DNA of 64,000 nucleotides from Neorhizobium sp. SHOUNA12A (GTDB lineage Bacteria; Pseudomonadota; Alphaproteobacteria; Rhizobiales; Rhizobiaceae). A program made the translations under genes and the position numbers. Shown one piece after another: positions 45,070 to 55,311 of this stretch. The stretch lies in contig NZ_JALBGV010000023.1 of the NCBI RefSeq assembly GCF_023006505.1, forward strand, positions 1 through 64,000. Reading direction: 5' to 3'. Position 1 is the stretch's first letter. The number at the start of each line of letters is the position of its first letter. The notes under the pieces were generated by a model. The model was not told the DNA's origin and did no database searches. It saw nothing but the letters and a program-made list of their open reading frames with translations.

Positions 45070-45504
45070 TCACATCTGCGAGTTGCTGGTCTTTACGAAT
45101 TTGGCTTCCTGAAGGCTTTGTGCAAGGAACGCGGTGTTGTCGTGCGGGTCCTCGAAAGGGGCCTGGAATGCGATATGGTCGATCTCAAGCGCCGCCAGTT
45201 GGTCCGCCAGCGTCAGGCGCGCATAGACCGAAACGCCGCGCGGCTTAATTTCGAGGTCAAGGACGACTTCCGGCTTGCCGTTCCATTCGAGCTTGTAGTC
45301 GCCGCCGGCGCCGAAACTCACGGTCCCGGGGTGGAAATAAAGCTCGGCTGCCGAAGATACGAGGTCGGCGAGGCTGCTGTGGCACTCTAGACGGAGAAGC
45401 GAGATGAGGTCACCGGCATCGAGCAGGCGAAGTTCCGAAGCCACCGGGCTGATTGCTTGTGCGACGATTTCTTCTCGTTCGGTGGAGTAGGTGCATTTCT
45501 TCAT
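45070..45504 (-). CDS. Unknown flagellar-locus protein, 144 aa
   Basis: The family is not recognised. The soluble protein begins MKKCTYSTEREEIVAQAISPVASELRLLDAGDLISLLRLE, has a central beta-rich section (YKLEWNGKPEVVLDLEIKPRGVSVYARLTLADQL) and no membrane segment. It starts 5 bp after the flhB stop on the same strand, so it should be cotranscribed with flhB and is probably part of flagellar assembly or regulation. Confidence 0.7.
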   Translation of the reverse strand: MKKCTYSTEREEIVAQAISPVASELRLLDAGDLISLLRLECHSSLADLVSSAAELYFHPGTVSFGAGGDYKLEWNGKPEVVLDLEIKPRGVSVYARLTLADQLAALEIDHIAFQAPFEDPHDNTAFLAQSLQEAKFVKTSNSQM

Positions 45505-45509
45505 GACGC

Positions 45510-46589
45510 TCAGCGTGTCCGTTTTTTTTGCGACCGGGAGGCGTAGACCCGGTGCACGAGTTCTGCCACAGCCTTATAAAAGACTGGCGGAATGACACTA
45601 TCCACTGAGACTTGCGCAAACATGGAGCGTGCCATGGGCGGATCTTCAAAAACGGGGATGCCGTTTTCCTCTGCAATTTCGCGGATCTTGAGCGCAATCA
45701 GGTCCTGGCCCTTGGCGACGACGACCGGGGCGTCGTTTTCTTCGCGCACGTATCGCAGCGCCACCGCAAAGTGAGTCGGGTTGGCGATCACCAGCGTCGC
45801 ACGGGGGACGTTGTTGATCATGCGCCGGCGGGCACGGTCGCGCGCCACCGATTTCTGGCGCTGCTTGACGATCGGGTCGCCCTGCGCCTGCTTGTATTCG
45901 TCCTTGACCTCCTGCTTGGTCATCTTCAGTTCGTTGTACCAGTGATACCGCGTCCAGAGGACGTCGACGACGGCGAGGATGCCCGCCGACATGACGACAA
46001 CGATCACCATTCGGCGGATAATTGCGTCCAGTTTGACGAGAATGATCTGAGGATCCGAGAACATTGCGTCGAGTGAGGCGAAATATTCGCTGCGCAGCGC
46101 GAAATACATGATCACCGCCACGATCAGGATCTTGAAGATCGACTTTGCGAATTCGACGAAGCCGGGGACGCTGTAAATCCGTCCAAAGCCCTTGGTCGGT
46201 GAAACACGGGCAATCTGCGGCCGCACGCGTTCGAGGACCAGCGACGGCATGTTCTGCGCGAACGAGGAGCCAAGCCCGAAAATGATGAAGAGCAGCATCA
46301 CCGGAACGAGGAATGCGGCGATGGCCCAGCCAAGATGGACGCTCAGCGAGACGACATCCGTCGAATTTTCGAGCCGCCACTGATCCGGCTGCTCGAAAAG
46401 GTCTTTCAGCGTCTCGGCCATCTTTGCGATGCCGGAGGGAAGGAAGAAGACGAGATACACATAGAAAGCCAGGATCGAGGCAAAAAGCGGCACTTCGCGG
46501 GAGACCGGGACGTTACCCCTGTCTGCCGCTTCCGACATTCGTTTGGCGGTCGGGTTTTCTGTTTTACTGTCTTTATCGTCGTCGGACAC
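45510..46589 (-). CDS. flhB: Flagellar export gate protein FlhB
   Basis: The 359-aa membrane protein has four helices in its N-terminal half and the autocleaving cytoplasmic domain with NPTH ([14 protein letters not shown]), where cleavage after Asn switches export from rod/hook to filament substrates. The N-terminus [20 protein letters not shown] is typical. It lies 213 bp after fliG, beyond a terminator, so it may have its own promoter. Confidence 0.95.
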   Translation of the reverse strand: MSDDDKDSKTENPTAKRMSEAADRGNVPVSREVPLFASILAFYVYLVFFLPSGIAKMAETLKDLFEQPDQWRLENSTDVVSLSVHLGWAIAAFLVPVMLLFIIFGLGSSFAQNMPSLVLERVRPQIARVSPTKGFGRIYSVPGFVEFAKSIFKILIVAVIMYFALRSEYFASLDAMFSDPQIILVKLDAIIRRMVIVVVMSAGILAVVDVLWTRYHWYNELKMTKQEVKDEYKQAQGDPIVKQRQKSVARDRARRRMINNVPRATLVIANPTHFAVALRYVREENDAPVVVAKGQDLIALKIREIAEENGIPVFEDPPMARSMFAQVSVDSVIPPVFYKAVAELVHRVYASRSQKKRTR

Positions 46590-46743
46590 GGCTTTGAACC
46601 AATCGGTCTTCCGGTTGCGAGGACGTGGCTCAAACGAATCGGCCGCCGCCGCTCGCGATGTTACCGCATCGCCTGCTAGCCGCTAATCGAGTCAACAAAA
46701 AGACTGTGGGTGGCCGGAGAATAACGGCGAAAGGTGGCTTGAA

Positions 46744-46774
46744 ACGAAAACGGAGCGAGATGTTTCCCGCTCCG
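46744..46774 (-). terminator. fliG terminator
   Basis: Reading the minus strand, CGGAGCG (46774-46768) pairs with CGCTCCG (46757-46751) and is followed by TTTTCGTTTC. It should end or attenuate the motA-fliM-fliN-fliG transcript before flhB. Confidence 0.75.
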
Positions 46775-46802
46775 CTTCTTTTGTGGTGTCTCAATAGGCA
46801 GC

Positions 46803-47855
46803 TCAGGCGGCCTCGGCCGGCTTGTCGCCATCCTTCTTTTCTTCCTTGAGGAGGATTTGGCCGGAATTGGCGAGCCGGATCGCTTCCTGTGCGATCGCGC
46901 GGCGGGCAATCGCCACTTCGCGCGGATTGAGGTTCATGTTCTGGACCGCCAGATCGCTTTCGATCATGCGGCGCTGGCGCGGGCTGATCGCCGAGAGGAC
47001 ACATTCCTTGATCTCGTTGGTCGCACCGCGCAGCGCCATTGTGAGGATGTCGCCTGCGACGTCGTTGAGCAACATGACGCGGCTGCGCTGCGGCATGAAC
47101 ATGAGGTCTTCGAAGAGGAAGATCTTCGGACGGACCTTGTTGACGGACTCCTTGCTGATCGTCTCGAGGGAGCTGAGCAGGGTATCGACCTGGTTCTTGT
47201 CGAGCTCGTTCATAAGCTCGGCGACCTTGTTCGAGCCGTTGGAGTTGCGTTCGGCTTCGATTGCCGCAATCAGTTCCATTACCCGGTTCTCGATGATCTG
47301 GGCTGCCTTGGGGCTGACTTCCTTCATGTTGACGGCGCGGTTCATGATATCGGCGCGGCGGCTGTCGGGAAGCTGAAGCAGGACCTTCGCACCGAAGATC
47401 GACGGCATCTGCGAAAGAATGTAGGCGACGGTCTGAGGATGTTCACGCGACAGGAATTTGCCCACGAATGCCGGATCGGCATCCTGCAGGCGGTCCCAGA
47501 TATTGGCTTGGTAATCGTCGAACGCGGTGCGGCGGCCGAGCAGGCCGTCAACTTCTTCCGGTGTCAGGCCCGCTTCGAGAATGCCCTCGATCGCTGCGGC
47601 ATTGTCCATAAGGCCGGTGCCCTCGGTGAACAGGTCCTCGAACTCGTTGACGAGTTCGAGTAGTTCGTCCGGCGGGATCGCGCGCAGCGTCTGAGCACAG
47701 GCAATGATATTCTGCAGCTCGCTCTGGGTGAAATACTTGAGAAGCTTGCCAGCGACGCCCTTGCCCATAGCCAGGAGCACTGCCGCGGCCTTTTCGGCCT
47801 TGGACAACGGTTTCGTAGATAAGGCGCTGCCACCGAAATCCTCAAAGTCCATCAT
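46803..47855 (-). CDS. fliG: Flagellar motor switch protein FliG
   Basis: The 350-aa protein has the full FliG layout: N-terminal FliF-binding domain (KAAAVLLAMGKGVAGKLLKYF), the EHPQTVAYILSQM middle domain that contacts FliM, and a C-terminal domain with the charged helix facing MotA. AGGAAG precedes two adjacent ATGs (47855, 47852). It follows fliN by 28 bp. Confidence 0.94.
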   Translation of the reverse strand: MMDFEDFGGSALSTKPLSKAEKAAAVLLAMGKGVAGKLLKYFTQSELQNIIACAQTLRAIPPDELLELVNEFEDLFTEGTGLMDNAAAIEGILEAGLTPEEVDGLLGRRTAFDDYQANIWDRLQDADPAFVGKFLSREHPQTVAYILSQMPSIFGAKVLLQLPDSRRADIMNRAVNMKEVSPKAAQIIENRVMELIAAIEAERNSNGSNKVAELMNELDKNQVDTLLSSLETISKESVNKVRPKIFLFEDLMFMPQRSRVMLLNDVAGDILTMALRGATNEIKECVLSAISPRQRRMIESDLAVQNMNLNPREVAIARRAIAQEAIRLANSGQILLKEEKKDGDKPAEAA

Positions 47856-47883
47856 GGTCTTCCTTTTCTGTCCCAAACAGGGA

Positions 47884-48483
47884 TCAGGTTCTTCTCGTGC
47901 TCAGTACTTCCGTCAGTCTCACACCGAAGCGCGTGTCGTCATTTTCCAGCACGGTGATCTCACCCTTGCCGATGCGGCGTCCGTTGACCACGATCTCAAC
48001 CGGCTCGCCGATCTTCTTGTCGAGCGCGATCGTCGCACCCTCTTCGAGCGTCATCAGGCCCGAGACCTGCATGCGGCTGGTTCCGAGCACGATCTCGACG
48101 TCGATCGGGATATCCATGATCAGGTCGAGATTGGCATTGAGCGCGCTGCCCGGCTCCTGATAGGCGGCGCTGCTGGATGTCGAGCTGCCGAAATCGTTGC
48201 CGCCGAAGCTTTTTGCACCGCCAAGGCCAGCGCTACCGCCGCCGAAGCTTCCGCCGCCGAACGTATCGGCCTGGGCTTCGAAGCCGCCTCCGAACGATGG
48301 GGCGTCGGACGAAAAGTCGCTGGTTGCGGATGCGCCGAAATCAGCATCGAAGCCAGGCACGCCGCCGTCGGCGTCCGTCTTCAAGACGCCGCGCAGATCG
48401 TCGATAGCCTGATCCAGATCGACATCATTGCCGAGGGGCATCAGTGAATCGTCATCGGTGAGAGGTGTCTTCTTCGTAGCCAT
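47884..48483 (-). CDS. fliN: Flagellar motor switch protein FliN
   Basis: The 199-aa protein carries the SpoA/FliN domain in its last 85 residues ([56 protein letters not shown]). The N-terminal half is a Gly/Ser/Phe-rich, acidic extension ([22 protein letters not shown]) longer than in enteric FliN. It forms the lower C-ring with FliM. Confidence 0.94.
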   Translation of the reverse strand: MATKKTPLTDDDSLMPLGNDVDLDQAIDDLRGVLKTDADGGVPGFDADFGASATSDFSSDAPSFGGGFEAQADTFGGGSFGGGSAGLGGAKSFGGNDFGSSTSSSAAYQEPGSALNANLDLIMDIPIDVEIVLGTSRMQVSGLMTLEEGATIALDKKIGEPVEIVVNGRRIGKGEITVLENDDTRFGVRLTEVLSTRRT

Positions 48484-48556
48484 GCGGTGATTATTCCCGT
48501 TGAAACTTGCGTCAGCCTGCCTTTGCGAAAACGCCGGCGGCAGGCTCGCCGCGGAT

Positions 48557-49510
48557 CTAGCCTATCAGGTGTTGGAGAATCTCGTCGTCCGTGCTGATGT
48601 TATCCTTTACGCGGACTGTATACCGCTCGCCGGACCGCCCGAATTCGCAAGAATACATATCCCGGCCATTGGCACTGACCTGAACCTGGACATCGCGCTT
48701 GTCCTGGAAAGCAATCACGTCGCCGGCGGCCAGCCGCGAGATCGTCCCGAGTGTCAGCTTCTGCAGCCGGATACGGGCCTCGAGGGTCACATGCGAACGG
48801 CGGACCTGGTCATTCATGCGGTCCGTCCATTCTTGCTTGGCCTTGACTTGAGCCTTCGCCCGCGGAGCGGTGACTTTGGTCTTCAGGAAGGCACGTTGAG
48901 GGATGACCAGGGCAAATTCGGACATGACCGAGCCGAGCTCGAATGCCATGCGGATGGAGACCCCGAATTCCGGGCGTGCCAGATCATCCGATTTCGGCCT
49001 GTCCTCGGCGTTATGGGGTCGTTCAAGGTTTGCTTCGAACCCTCCCTGCGAATTGACGCCGGAGCGCAGCACGTTGGCGATCCGCTCGAAAACCATCGCT
49101 GCGAGGTCGAGCTCGATATCCGAGAGCGGACGTTCGATCGGCTGCATGATCGTGTCGGCTGCCGAGCCCAGCATCAATTCCATGAGCGCGATCACGAAGC
49201 TGTTGCCGCAACCGAGCACGAAATTCGGGGACCAGTTGCGCAAGGATCCGTCAGAAAGCGCAAACCCATCGCCCAGATCGGCGATGAGGTCGGTCATCAG
49301 GCCGGACGTGCAGCTCACATACGAGACGCCGATCCGGATGCCCGTTTCGCTGTGGAAGACGTCTGGCAGGAATTCCGCGTAGAGTTGCGCGAATTCGCTG
49401 CTGATCTTCTCGACGGTTTTCTTGTCGCCGAGACCCCCGGTCAGTTTTGCGAGGAGCGCCAGGTCCATGCCCGACGCCGGTGATTGGTTTGCTTGGTTCG
49501 ACGTCATCAT
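48557..49510 (-). CDS. fliM: Flagellar motor switch protein FliM
   Basis: The 317-aa protein matches the FliM middle domain ([54 protein letters not shown]) and a C-terminal SpoA domain ([28 protein letters not shown]). The classical N-terminal CheY-binding LSQxEIDALL motif is absent or strongly altered. Its start overlaps the motA stop by 4 nt; fliN follows after 73 bp. Confidence 0.9.
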   Translation of the reverse strand: MMTSNQANQSPASGMDLALLAKLTGGLGDKKTVEKISSEFAQLYAEFLPDVFHSETGIRIGVSYVSCTSGLMTDLIADLGDGFALSDGSLRNWSPNFVLGCGNSFVIALMELMLGSAADTIMQPIERPLSDIELDLAAMVFERIANVLRSGVNSQGGFEANLERPHNAEDRPKSDDLARPEFGVSIRMAFELGSVMSEFALVIPQRAFLKTKVTAPRAKAQVKAKQEWTDRMNDQVRRSHVTLEARIRLQKLTLGTISRLAAGDVIAFQDKRDVQVQVSANGRDMYSCEFGRSGERYTVRVKDNISTDDEILQHLIG

Positions 49511-50376
49511 GCCGCCTTTTCTCCACCAGGATTCATCATTTCCTGCTCGACCGAGTCGATCGAGGGCCGTTCTTTGTTGGAAATAGTCTTACGTCCGTAT
49601 TCGAGCGCAACCTGCGGCACGGAGCCGTTCATGTAGGCAAGCAGGGTCTGCTTGACGATGATGTACAGGCGGTGCTGCTTGGTGCGGACGATCTTGATCT
49701 GCGAGGTCAGCGGGTTGCAGACCGAATAGGACAGGAAGATGCCGAGCATGGTGCCGACGAGAGCCGCACCGATGAGGCCACCGAGAACTTCCGGCGATTC
49801 GTTGATCTTGCCCATCGCCTTGATAACCCCGAGAACGGCGGCGACGATACCGATGGCCGGGAAGGAGTCCCCCATCGCGGTGATCGCGTGATAAGGCTTC
49901 ATCTTGTCGGAGAACATCGTGTTGAGTTCTTCGTCCATCAGCGCCTCGATCTCGTGGGAGCGGGCGTTGCCGATGATGATGAGGCGCACGTAGTCGCAGA
50001 TGAAGGCGGTCAGTTCCTTGTTCTTCAGGACCGTCGGAGCAGTCTGGAAGATCGGCGATTCATCCGGGTTGTCGATATGGGCTTCGATTTCGTTGCGCGA
50101 CTTGGTTCTGAGGTCGCGCATCAGCGAATAGAGCACGCCGAGAACGTCGAGGTAGTTGCGCTCCTTCGGTACGGCATTCTTGAAGGCTTCTCCAAGCGCC
50201 TTGCCGCTATCCTTCACCACCTTCATCGGGTTGGCCATGATGAAGCCGCCAAGACCGGCGCCGCCGATGATCATCAGCTCGAAAGGCTGGATGAGAACGT
50301 TGATATGGCCACCCATGGCCATGAAGCCGCCGAGAATACAGCCAACGGTGATGACAAAGCCGATAATAATATTCAT
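49507..50376 (-). CDS. motA: Flagellar motor stator protein MotA
   Basis: The 289-aa stator subunit begins [23 protein letters not shown], has four membrane segments and a large cytoplasmic loop, and includes the [22 protein letters not shown] and [15 protein letters not shown] helices that line the proton path. motB is not adjacent. It is the first gene of the minus-strand operon; about 200 bp separate it from the divergent DUF1217-like gene. Confidence 0.95.
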   Translation of the reverse strand: MNIIIGFVITVGCILGGFMAMGGHINVLIQPFELMIIGGAGLGGFIMANPMKVVKDSGKALGEAFKNAVPKERNYLDVLGVLYSLMRDLRTKSRNEIEAHIDNPDESPIFQTAPTVLKNKELTAFICDYVRLIIIGNARSHEIEALMDEELNTMFSDKMKPYHAITAMGDSFPAIGIVAAVLGVIKAMGKINESPEVLGGLIGAALVGTMLGIFLSYSVCNPLTSQIKIVRTKQHRLYIIVKQTLLAYMNGSVPQVALEYGRKTISNKERPSIDSVEQEMMNPGGEKAA

Positions 50377-50576
50377 CGCGTACCTGTGCCCGATCGTTTT
50401 CGTTTGTCTTGGGGATAAGGCTTCTGGCTTGCGTGAGGCTGGCTGTGAAGACGCTAATAAAAGCGGGTGCCGAACAGTTTCGCACAAGTCTTCGGGGCTA
50501 GTTCTGCCTACGATCGGACCGGATTGCCGGCTCCGCAGCGACGTTCGCCGCTTCCGCGGACTTAGGTAGAGCTACC
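50377..50576. promoter_or_regulatory. Divergent promoter region of motA and the flg operon
   Basis: The 200-bp gap feeds both flagellar operons. Near the plus-strand gene it contains stem-forming GC-rich segments and a GGTAGAGCTACC palindrome (50566-50577) reaching the start codon. Rhizobial basal-body operons can carry the flg-Rhizobiales leader motif; I cannot confirm it by eye. No clear -35/-10 pair was identified. Confidence 0.35.
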
Positions 50577-51356
50577 GTGATCACGACTTACACCAGCTAC
50601 GCAATGATCAGTCGCGACATGTCGAAGTCGCTGGAGCGTGTCGCCGAAAAGCCGGAAGTTGCGCGCGAGACCGAATACTATCTTTCCAAGATCGGCAGCA
50701 TCAAGAACATCGACGACTTCATGGCCGATACGCGTCTCTATAACTACGCGCTGAAGGCACACGGTCTCGAGGATATGGGCTACGCCAAGGCATTGATCCG
50801 CAAGGTCCTGACGGAAGGCACCGACAACAAGGCCGATTTCGCCAACCAGCTGTCCGACAGCCGTTATGCGCAACTGGTCGAATCCCTGAATTTCGCAGCT
50901 TTCGGTGCGACCGCCACGTCGTTCGACAAGGCCCAGAAAGGCGTCGTCGACAAGTTCCAGCGCCAGACGCTGGAAGAGGATGCCGGTGCCGACAATATGG
51001 GCGTTCGGCTGGCTCTCTATTTTGAGCGCACTGCGCCGACGATCAAGTCCGGCATGGAAGTCCTGGCCGACGACGCGCTTTCGGAAGTCATGCGCACCGC
51101 GCTTGGCATGCCGGATGAGATGATTGGTGCCGACCTCGATCGTCAGGCCAAGTACATCGAAGACATGGTCAAGATCGAGGATTTCCAGAATCCGACCAAG
51201 GTCAACAAGTTCCTCGAGCGGTTCACCGCCATGTGGGAGATCAGCAATCCCACCGACACTTATGACCCGCTCGCCGTCTTCAATTCCCCCGCGTCGAGCG
51301 GGATTTCAACAGATCTTCTGATCTCGATCAACAATCTGAAACTCGGAGGCAAATGA
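50577..51356 (+). CDS. DUF1217-like flagellar-locus protein
   Basis: The 259-aa soluble, helix-rich protein (YYLSKIGSIKNIDDFMADTRLYNYALKAHGLEDMGYAKALIRKVLTEG) resembles DUF1217 proteins of alphaproteobacterial flagellar clusters. Its role is unknown. It appears to use a GTG start within a GGTAGAGCTACC palindrome; an ATG nine codons in is possible. The stop touches the flgF start (1-bp gap), so it is the first gene of the long plus-strand flagellar operon. Confidence 0.7.
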   Translation: MITTYTSYAMISRDMSKSLERVAEKPEVARETEYYLSKIGSIKNIDDFMADTRLYNYALKAHGLEDMGYAKALIRKVLTEGTDNKADFANQLSDSRYAQLVESLNFAAFGATATSFDKAQKGVVDKFQRQTLEEDAGADNMGVRLALYFERTAPTIKSGMEVLADDALSEVMRTALGMPDEMIGADLDRQAKYIEDMVKIEDFQNPTKVNKFLERFTAMWEISNPTDTYDPLAVFNSPASSGISTDLLISINNLKLGGK

Positions 51357-51357
51357 T

Positions 51358-52095
51358 ATGCAGTCCGGACTTTACGTCGGCATCTCTTCCCAGATCGCGC
51401 TTGAGCGTCGCTTGAACACGATCGCCGACAACATGGCCAACATGAACACGGTCGGCTTCCGCTCCACGGAGGTCAAGTTCGACGAGGTTCTGAGTAAGAC
51501 CCAGAACGATATCGGCGCAAAGGTCGCGTTCGTCACCCAGGGCAACGACTACCTGTCGACACGTACGGGTGAAATGCAGCGCACGGGCAACCCGCTCGAC
51601 TTTGCCATCAAGGGCGACGCCTGGTTCGCGATCGACACGCCTGCCGGCAAGGTATTGACCCGTGACGGCCGTTTCACGATGGATGAGCTCGGCCAGCTCC
51701 GCTCGATCCGCGGTTATGCGGTCCTCGATGCAGGCGGAGCGCCGATCCAGCTCAACCGTGACGGCGGTCCTCCGACCGTCGGCTCCGACGGCATCATTCG
51801 TCAGAACGAACAACCGGTGGCCAGCCTCGGTCTGTTCACGGCTGATGTCACCAAGGGCTTCGTGCGCCACGATAACTCCGGCGTCATCACCGTCGACACC
51901 CCGCAGCCGGTTCTCGAGGGCATCAAGAATTCCGTCGTCCAGGGTTATATCGAAGGGGCCAACGTCAACGGCATCAGCGAGATGACCCAGCTCATCCAGG
52001 TCAATCGCGCTTTTGAAAGCATTTCGTCGCTGATGCGCGACAGCGAGACTTCGCTGGACGCCGCGATCAAGACGCTCGGTGGTTCCAACGCTTAA
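51358..52095 (+). CDS. flgF: Flagellar rod protein FlgF
   Basis: The 245-aa protein has the rod/hook family N-terminal motif (LERRLNTIADNMANMNTVGFR), the FlgEFG-like middle (GDAWFAIDTPAGKVLTRDGRF) and the C-terminal motif (VNRAFESISSLMRDSETSLDAAIKTLGG). It builds the proximal rod. fliI follows 22 bp later. Confidence 0.94.
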   Translation: MQSGLYVGISSQIALERRLNTIADNMANMNTVGFRSTEVKFDEVLSKTQNDIGAKVAFVTQGNDYLSTRTGEMQRTGNPLDFAIKGDAWFAIDTPAGKVLTRDGRFTMDELGQLRSIRGYAVLDAGGAPIQLNRDGGPPTVGSDGIIRQNEQPVASLGLFTADVTKGFVRHDNSGVITVDTPQPVLEGIKNSVVQGYIEGANVNGISEMTQLIQVNRAFESISSLMRDSETSLDAAIKTLGGSNA

Positions 52096-52117
52096 ACGAT
52101 AGGAAAGAGGGCCCACC

Positions 52118-53515
52118 ATGATGGAAGCGGCTATCCTCGATGCAGTCAACGGCGGCAAGCTGGGCCAGCTTGCCGGGCTCTCGGCGCGTTACGCCGATCC
52201 GGCCTTCTCCGTCGCCCACGGTGGTCATGTCAGGACCATCGCTGCAGGACATTATACGGTCGCGGGCTTGTCGAAACATGTGCGGCTCGGCGAATTCGTC
52301 GCCCATCGCAGCGCGACCGGCATCCATCTCGGCGAAGTGGTTCGGGTCGAGCCGGACATCATCTATGTCTGCCCCATCGAACCCGGCGAGCCGATCGGCA
52401 TCGGCGATACCGTCATTCGCAAGGGCGCCTTTCGTGTCGCGCCCGACGAGAGCTGGTGCGGGCGCACGATCAATTCGCTCGGCGAGCCGATCGACGGCAA
52501 GGGGCCGATCGCGCGCGGCCTTCATCCCCGTTCGATCGCCAATACGGCGCCACCGTCCATGACGCGCAGCCGCGTTGAAAAGGGTTTCAGGACCGGCGTC
52601 CGGGCAATCGACATCTTCTCGCCGCTCTGCCTCGGCCAGCGTCTCGGCATTTTCGCCGGCTCCGGCGTCGGCAAATCCACGCTTCTGTCGATGCTCGCCA
52701 GAGCCGACGCGTTCGACAAGGTGGTAATCGCGCTGGTCGGCGAACGCGGCCGTGAGGTGCGCGAATTCATCGAGGATACGCTCGGCGAGCACATGTCGAA
52801 GTCAATCGCAATCGTCGCGACCAGCGACGAAAGCCCGATGCTCCGCAAGATGGCGCCATTGGTGGCGATCACCGTCGCCGAACATTTCCGCGACCAGGGC
52901 GACAACGTCCTGTTCATCGCCGACAGCGTTACACGTTTTGCCCATGCGATCCGCGAGGTCGCTGTCGCGGCCGGAGAACCGCCGATCGCACGTGGGTATC
53001 CTGCATCCGTCTTCACCGAACTGCCGCGTCTGCTTGAACGTGCCGGCCCGGGCGTCGAGGGCACGGGCACGATCACCGCGATCATCTCGATCCTGGTCGA
53101 CGGCGACAACCACAACGATCCGATCGCCGACTCGACCCGCGGCATTCTCGACGGTCACATCGTTCTCGACCGTTCGCTTGCCGAAGAGGGCCGTTATCCG
53201 CCGATCAATCCGCTCGCCTCGATCTCGCGTCTTGCCCGCAAGGCCTGGACCGAGGATCAGGAAAAGCTGGTCTCGCGCCTGAAATCACTGGTGCACCGCT
53301 ACGAAGAAACCCGCGATCTGCGCCTGATCGGCGGTTATCGCGCTGGCAGCGATCCGGATCTCGACATGGCGATCAAGCAGGTGCCGGTCATCTACGAAGT
53401 CCTGAAGCAGACGCCGGGAGAAAAGCCGACGCTTGATGCCTACGCGGACCTGGCCAATGCGCTCCGGGCGGCGGCGGGGCAGGGCAATCCGCAGTCGGCC
53501 ATAGCAAGAAGGTGA
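52118..53515 (+). CDS. fliI: Flagellum-specific export ATPase FliI
   Basis: The 465-aa ATPase has Walker A GSGVGKSTLLSM, the IALVGERGREVREF segment, Walker B VLFIADSVTRFAHA and the EGTGTITAIISILVDGDNHNDPIADSTRGILDGHIVLDR block typical of FliI/F1-beta-type ATPases. It energises the type III flagellar export apparatus. fliH was not recognised next to it. Confidence 0.95.
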   Translation: MMEAAILDAVNGGKLGQLAGLSARYADPAFSVAHGGHVRTIAAGHYTVAGLSKHVRLGEFVAHRSATGIHLGEVVRVEPDIIYVCPIEPGEPIGIGDTVIRKGAFRVAPDESWCGRTINSLGEPIDGKGPIARGLHPRSIANTAPPSMTRSRVEKGFRTGVRAIDIFSPLCLGQRLGIFAGSGVGKSTLLSMLARADAFDKVVIALVGERGREVREFIEDTLGEHMSKSIAIVATSDESPMLRKMAPLVAITVAEHFRDQGDNVLFIADSVTRFAHAIREVAVAAGEPPIARGYPASVFTELPRLLERAGPGVEGTGTITAIISILVDGDNHNDPIADSTRGILDGHIVLDRSLAEEGRYPPINPLASISRLARKAWTEDQEKLVSRLKSLVHRYEETRDLRLIGGYRAGSDPDLDMAIKQVPVIYEVLKQTPGEKPTLDAYADLANALRAAAGQGNPQSAIARR

Positions 53516-53522
53516 TTATTCG

Positions 53523-54095
53523 ATGAGCGACAAGAACAATCAGGACGCGGCGGCTCAATCGAAGTCGGAGGAGGCACAGTCGCGACTGGGGGATAAGATC
53601 CTCGTCGCGACGGGCATCACGCTGGCCGCCGCCTCCGCCTTCTTTCCCTGGTACGTCTTCTTGAATGCCGACAAGTTCGGCATCCGCACGGAAGCACTCG
53701 GCCGCACCCGCGATCTGCCTCCCGGCGTCGCTCGCTCGGTCGTCACCGTATCGCCTCTCGCCATGACCGACAGTTCGAAGGACGACTGGCCGAAGCCCGT
53801 CGAGCCGACAGACGCCCTGACCACCGCCACCACCTCGTCGCTCGGCGAGACCCGCAACACCGGTAGTGTCCGGGAAGAGCAACCCTTTCCGGGCAAAGGC
53901 AATTTCCGGCTGCTTCATGTCGCCAACGGCCGCGCGCTCATCGAAGACGGTTCCGGGATGTACATGGTCCGGGTAGGCTCGATCCTGCCCAACAACAGCA
54001 GGCTCGCCACGCTCGAACAACGGGACGGCAAGTGGGTAATCATTACTTCGAGCGGAGAAGTTTATCGTGACACGGGCGTCAGCGCGCGCCCGTAA
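53523..54095 (+). CDS. Unknown single-pass protein between fliI and flgB
   Basis: The 190-aa protein has a charged N-terminus, one membrane segment (about residues 27-47, LVATGITLAAASAFFPWYVFL), a low-complexity Thr/Ser linker and a C-terminal folded part (GNFRLLHVANGRALIEDGSGMYMVRVGSILPNNSRLATLEQRDGKWVIITSSGEVY) that looks like a small periplasmic beta domain. It starts 7 bp after fliI. The location predicts a role in basal body assembly; the family is not recognised. Confidence 0.7.
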   Translation: MSDKNNQDAAAQSKSEEAQSRLGDKILVATGITLAAASAFFPWYVFLNADKFGIRTEALGRTRDLPPGVARSVVTVSPLAMTDSSKDDWPKPVEPTDALTTATTSSLGETRNTGSVREEQPFPGKGNFRLLHVANGRALIEDGSGMYMVRVGSILPNNSRLATLEQRDGKWVIITSSGEVYRDTGVSARP

Positions 54096-54148
54096 GTCCG
54101 ACGCAAGCTTACTGGCATAGTCTCCAGACAGAAGATGGAGACAACCCT

Positions 54149-54535
54149 ATGCAACCGATTCAATTGTTCGAAATGGCATCCCGGCAGGCCGATTGGCTCT
54201 CGGTGCGTCAGGAAGTTGTTGCGGGCAATATCGCGAATGCCAACACGCCGAAGTTCAAGGCGAAGGATATCACGCCTTTCAACTCGGTGCTGGACCGCAC
54301 GCATGTTCCGATGGCTCGCACCAATCCGGGCCATTTCGCGAGCAACGACCTCAGCGATGAGATCGACATCAAGCCATCGGAACTGAACGACGAAATCGGC
54401 GTCCAGGAATCCGGCAATACCGTCTCGCTGGCCGACGAGCTGACGAAGACGGGCGAAATCAAACGCCAATACGAATTGAGCACAGGACTAGTGAAATCGT
54501 TTCACAGCATGATGCTGACGTTAGTGAAGAGGTAA
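54149..54535 (+). CDS. flgB: Flagellar rod protein FlgB
   Basis: The 128-aa proximal rod protein has the N-terminal [35 protein letters not shown] motif of FlgB and ends with the [19 protein letters not shown] helix. It precedes flgC by 4 bp. A rod gene order flgB-flgC-fliE-flgG is kept. Confidence 0.93.
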   Translation: MQPIQLFEMASRQADWLSVRQEVVAGNIANANTPKFKAKDITPFNSVLDRTHVPMARTNPGHFASNDLSDEIDIKPSELNDEIGVQESGNTVSLADELTKTGEIKRQYELSTGLVKSFHSMMLTLVKR

Positions 54536-54539
54536 GCAA

Positions 54540-54959
54540 ATGGATCCGCTTTCAGCCTCCTTGAAGATCGCTGGATCGGGAATGGAGGCGCAGTCGACAC
54601 GTCTGCGCATCGTTTCCGAAAACATTGCCAACGCCCGCTCTACCGGCGACACGCCCGGCGCGGACCCCTATCGCCGCAAGACGATTACCTTCGGCTCCGA
54701 GCTCGACAGGGCGAGCGGCGTAGACGTGGTGCAGGTGAAGAAGCTCGGCAACGACAGCTCGAAGTTCATCGAGGAGTATGATCCGGACCATCCGGCGGCC
54801 GACGCGAAGGGCATGGTCAAGCTGCCCAACGTCAACATGCTGATCGAAATGGCCGACATGCGTGAAGCCAATCGCTCCTATGACGCGAACATCCAGACCA
54901 TCAAACAGACGCGCGAACTGATCGCTGCGACGATTGACCTTCTGAAGGCCGGACAATGA
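54540..54959 (+). CDS. flgC: Flagellar rod protein FlgC
   Basis: The 139-aa rod protein has the N-terminal [30 protein letters not shown] motif and C-terminal [39 protein letters not shown]. It overlaps fliE by 4 nt, implying coupled translation. Confidence 0.94.
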   Translation: MDPLSASLKIAGSGMEAQSTRLRIVSENIANARSTGDTPGADPYRRKTITFGSELDRASGVDVVQVKKLGNDSSKFIEEYDPDHPAADAKGMVKLPNVNMLIEMADMREANRSYDANIQTIKQTRELIAATIDLLKAGQ

Positions 54960-55294
54960 TCGATAAAATTCAAAATGTTAGTTCTCTGTCGCTGTCGAAC
55001 GGCATCGACGAGGTCGGTTCCACAAACAGCTCCGTGCTCGCCGGCGGCATCGCAACGACGCCCGGCCAGAACACCGGAATGGATTTCGGCAGCGTCATGG
55101 CCAACATGGCGACGGACACGATGAACAGCCTGAAGGGCGCGGAATCGATGTCGTTCAAGGCCATCCAGGGCAAGGCCAACACCCGTGAAGTCGTAGATGC
55201 GGTCCTTGAAGCGCAGCAGTCGCTCCAGACCGCCATGGCGCTGCGCGACAAGATCGTGTCCGCCTATCTCGAAGTCACGAAAATGCAGATCTAG
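54956..55294 (+). CDS. fliE: MS ring-rod adapter protein FliE
   Basis: The 112-aa protein is full length for FliE; the C-terminal half ([50 protein letters not shown]) is the conserved part that joins the rod to FliF. It overlaps flgC and is followed by flgG 17 bp later. Confidence 0.93.
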   Translation: MIDKIQNVSSLSLSNGIDEVGSTNSSVLAGGIATTPGQNTGMDFGSVMANMATDTMNSLKGAESMSFKAIQGKANTREVVDAVLEAQQSLQTAMALRDKIVSAYLEVTKMQI

Positions 55295-55311
55295 AGTTTG
55301 AGGACGAAGAC

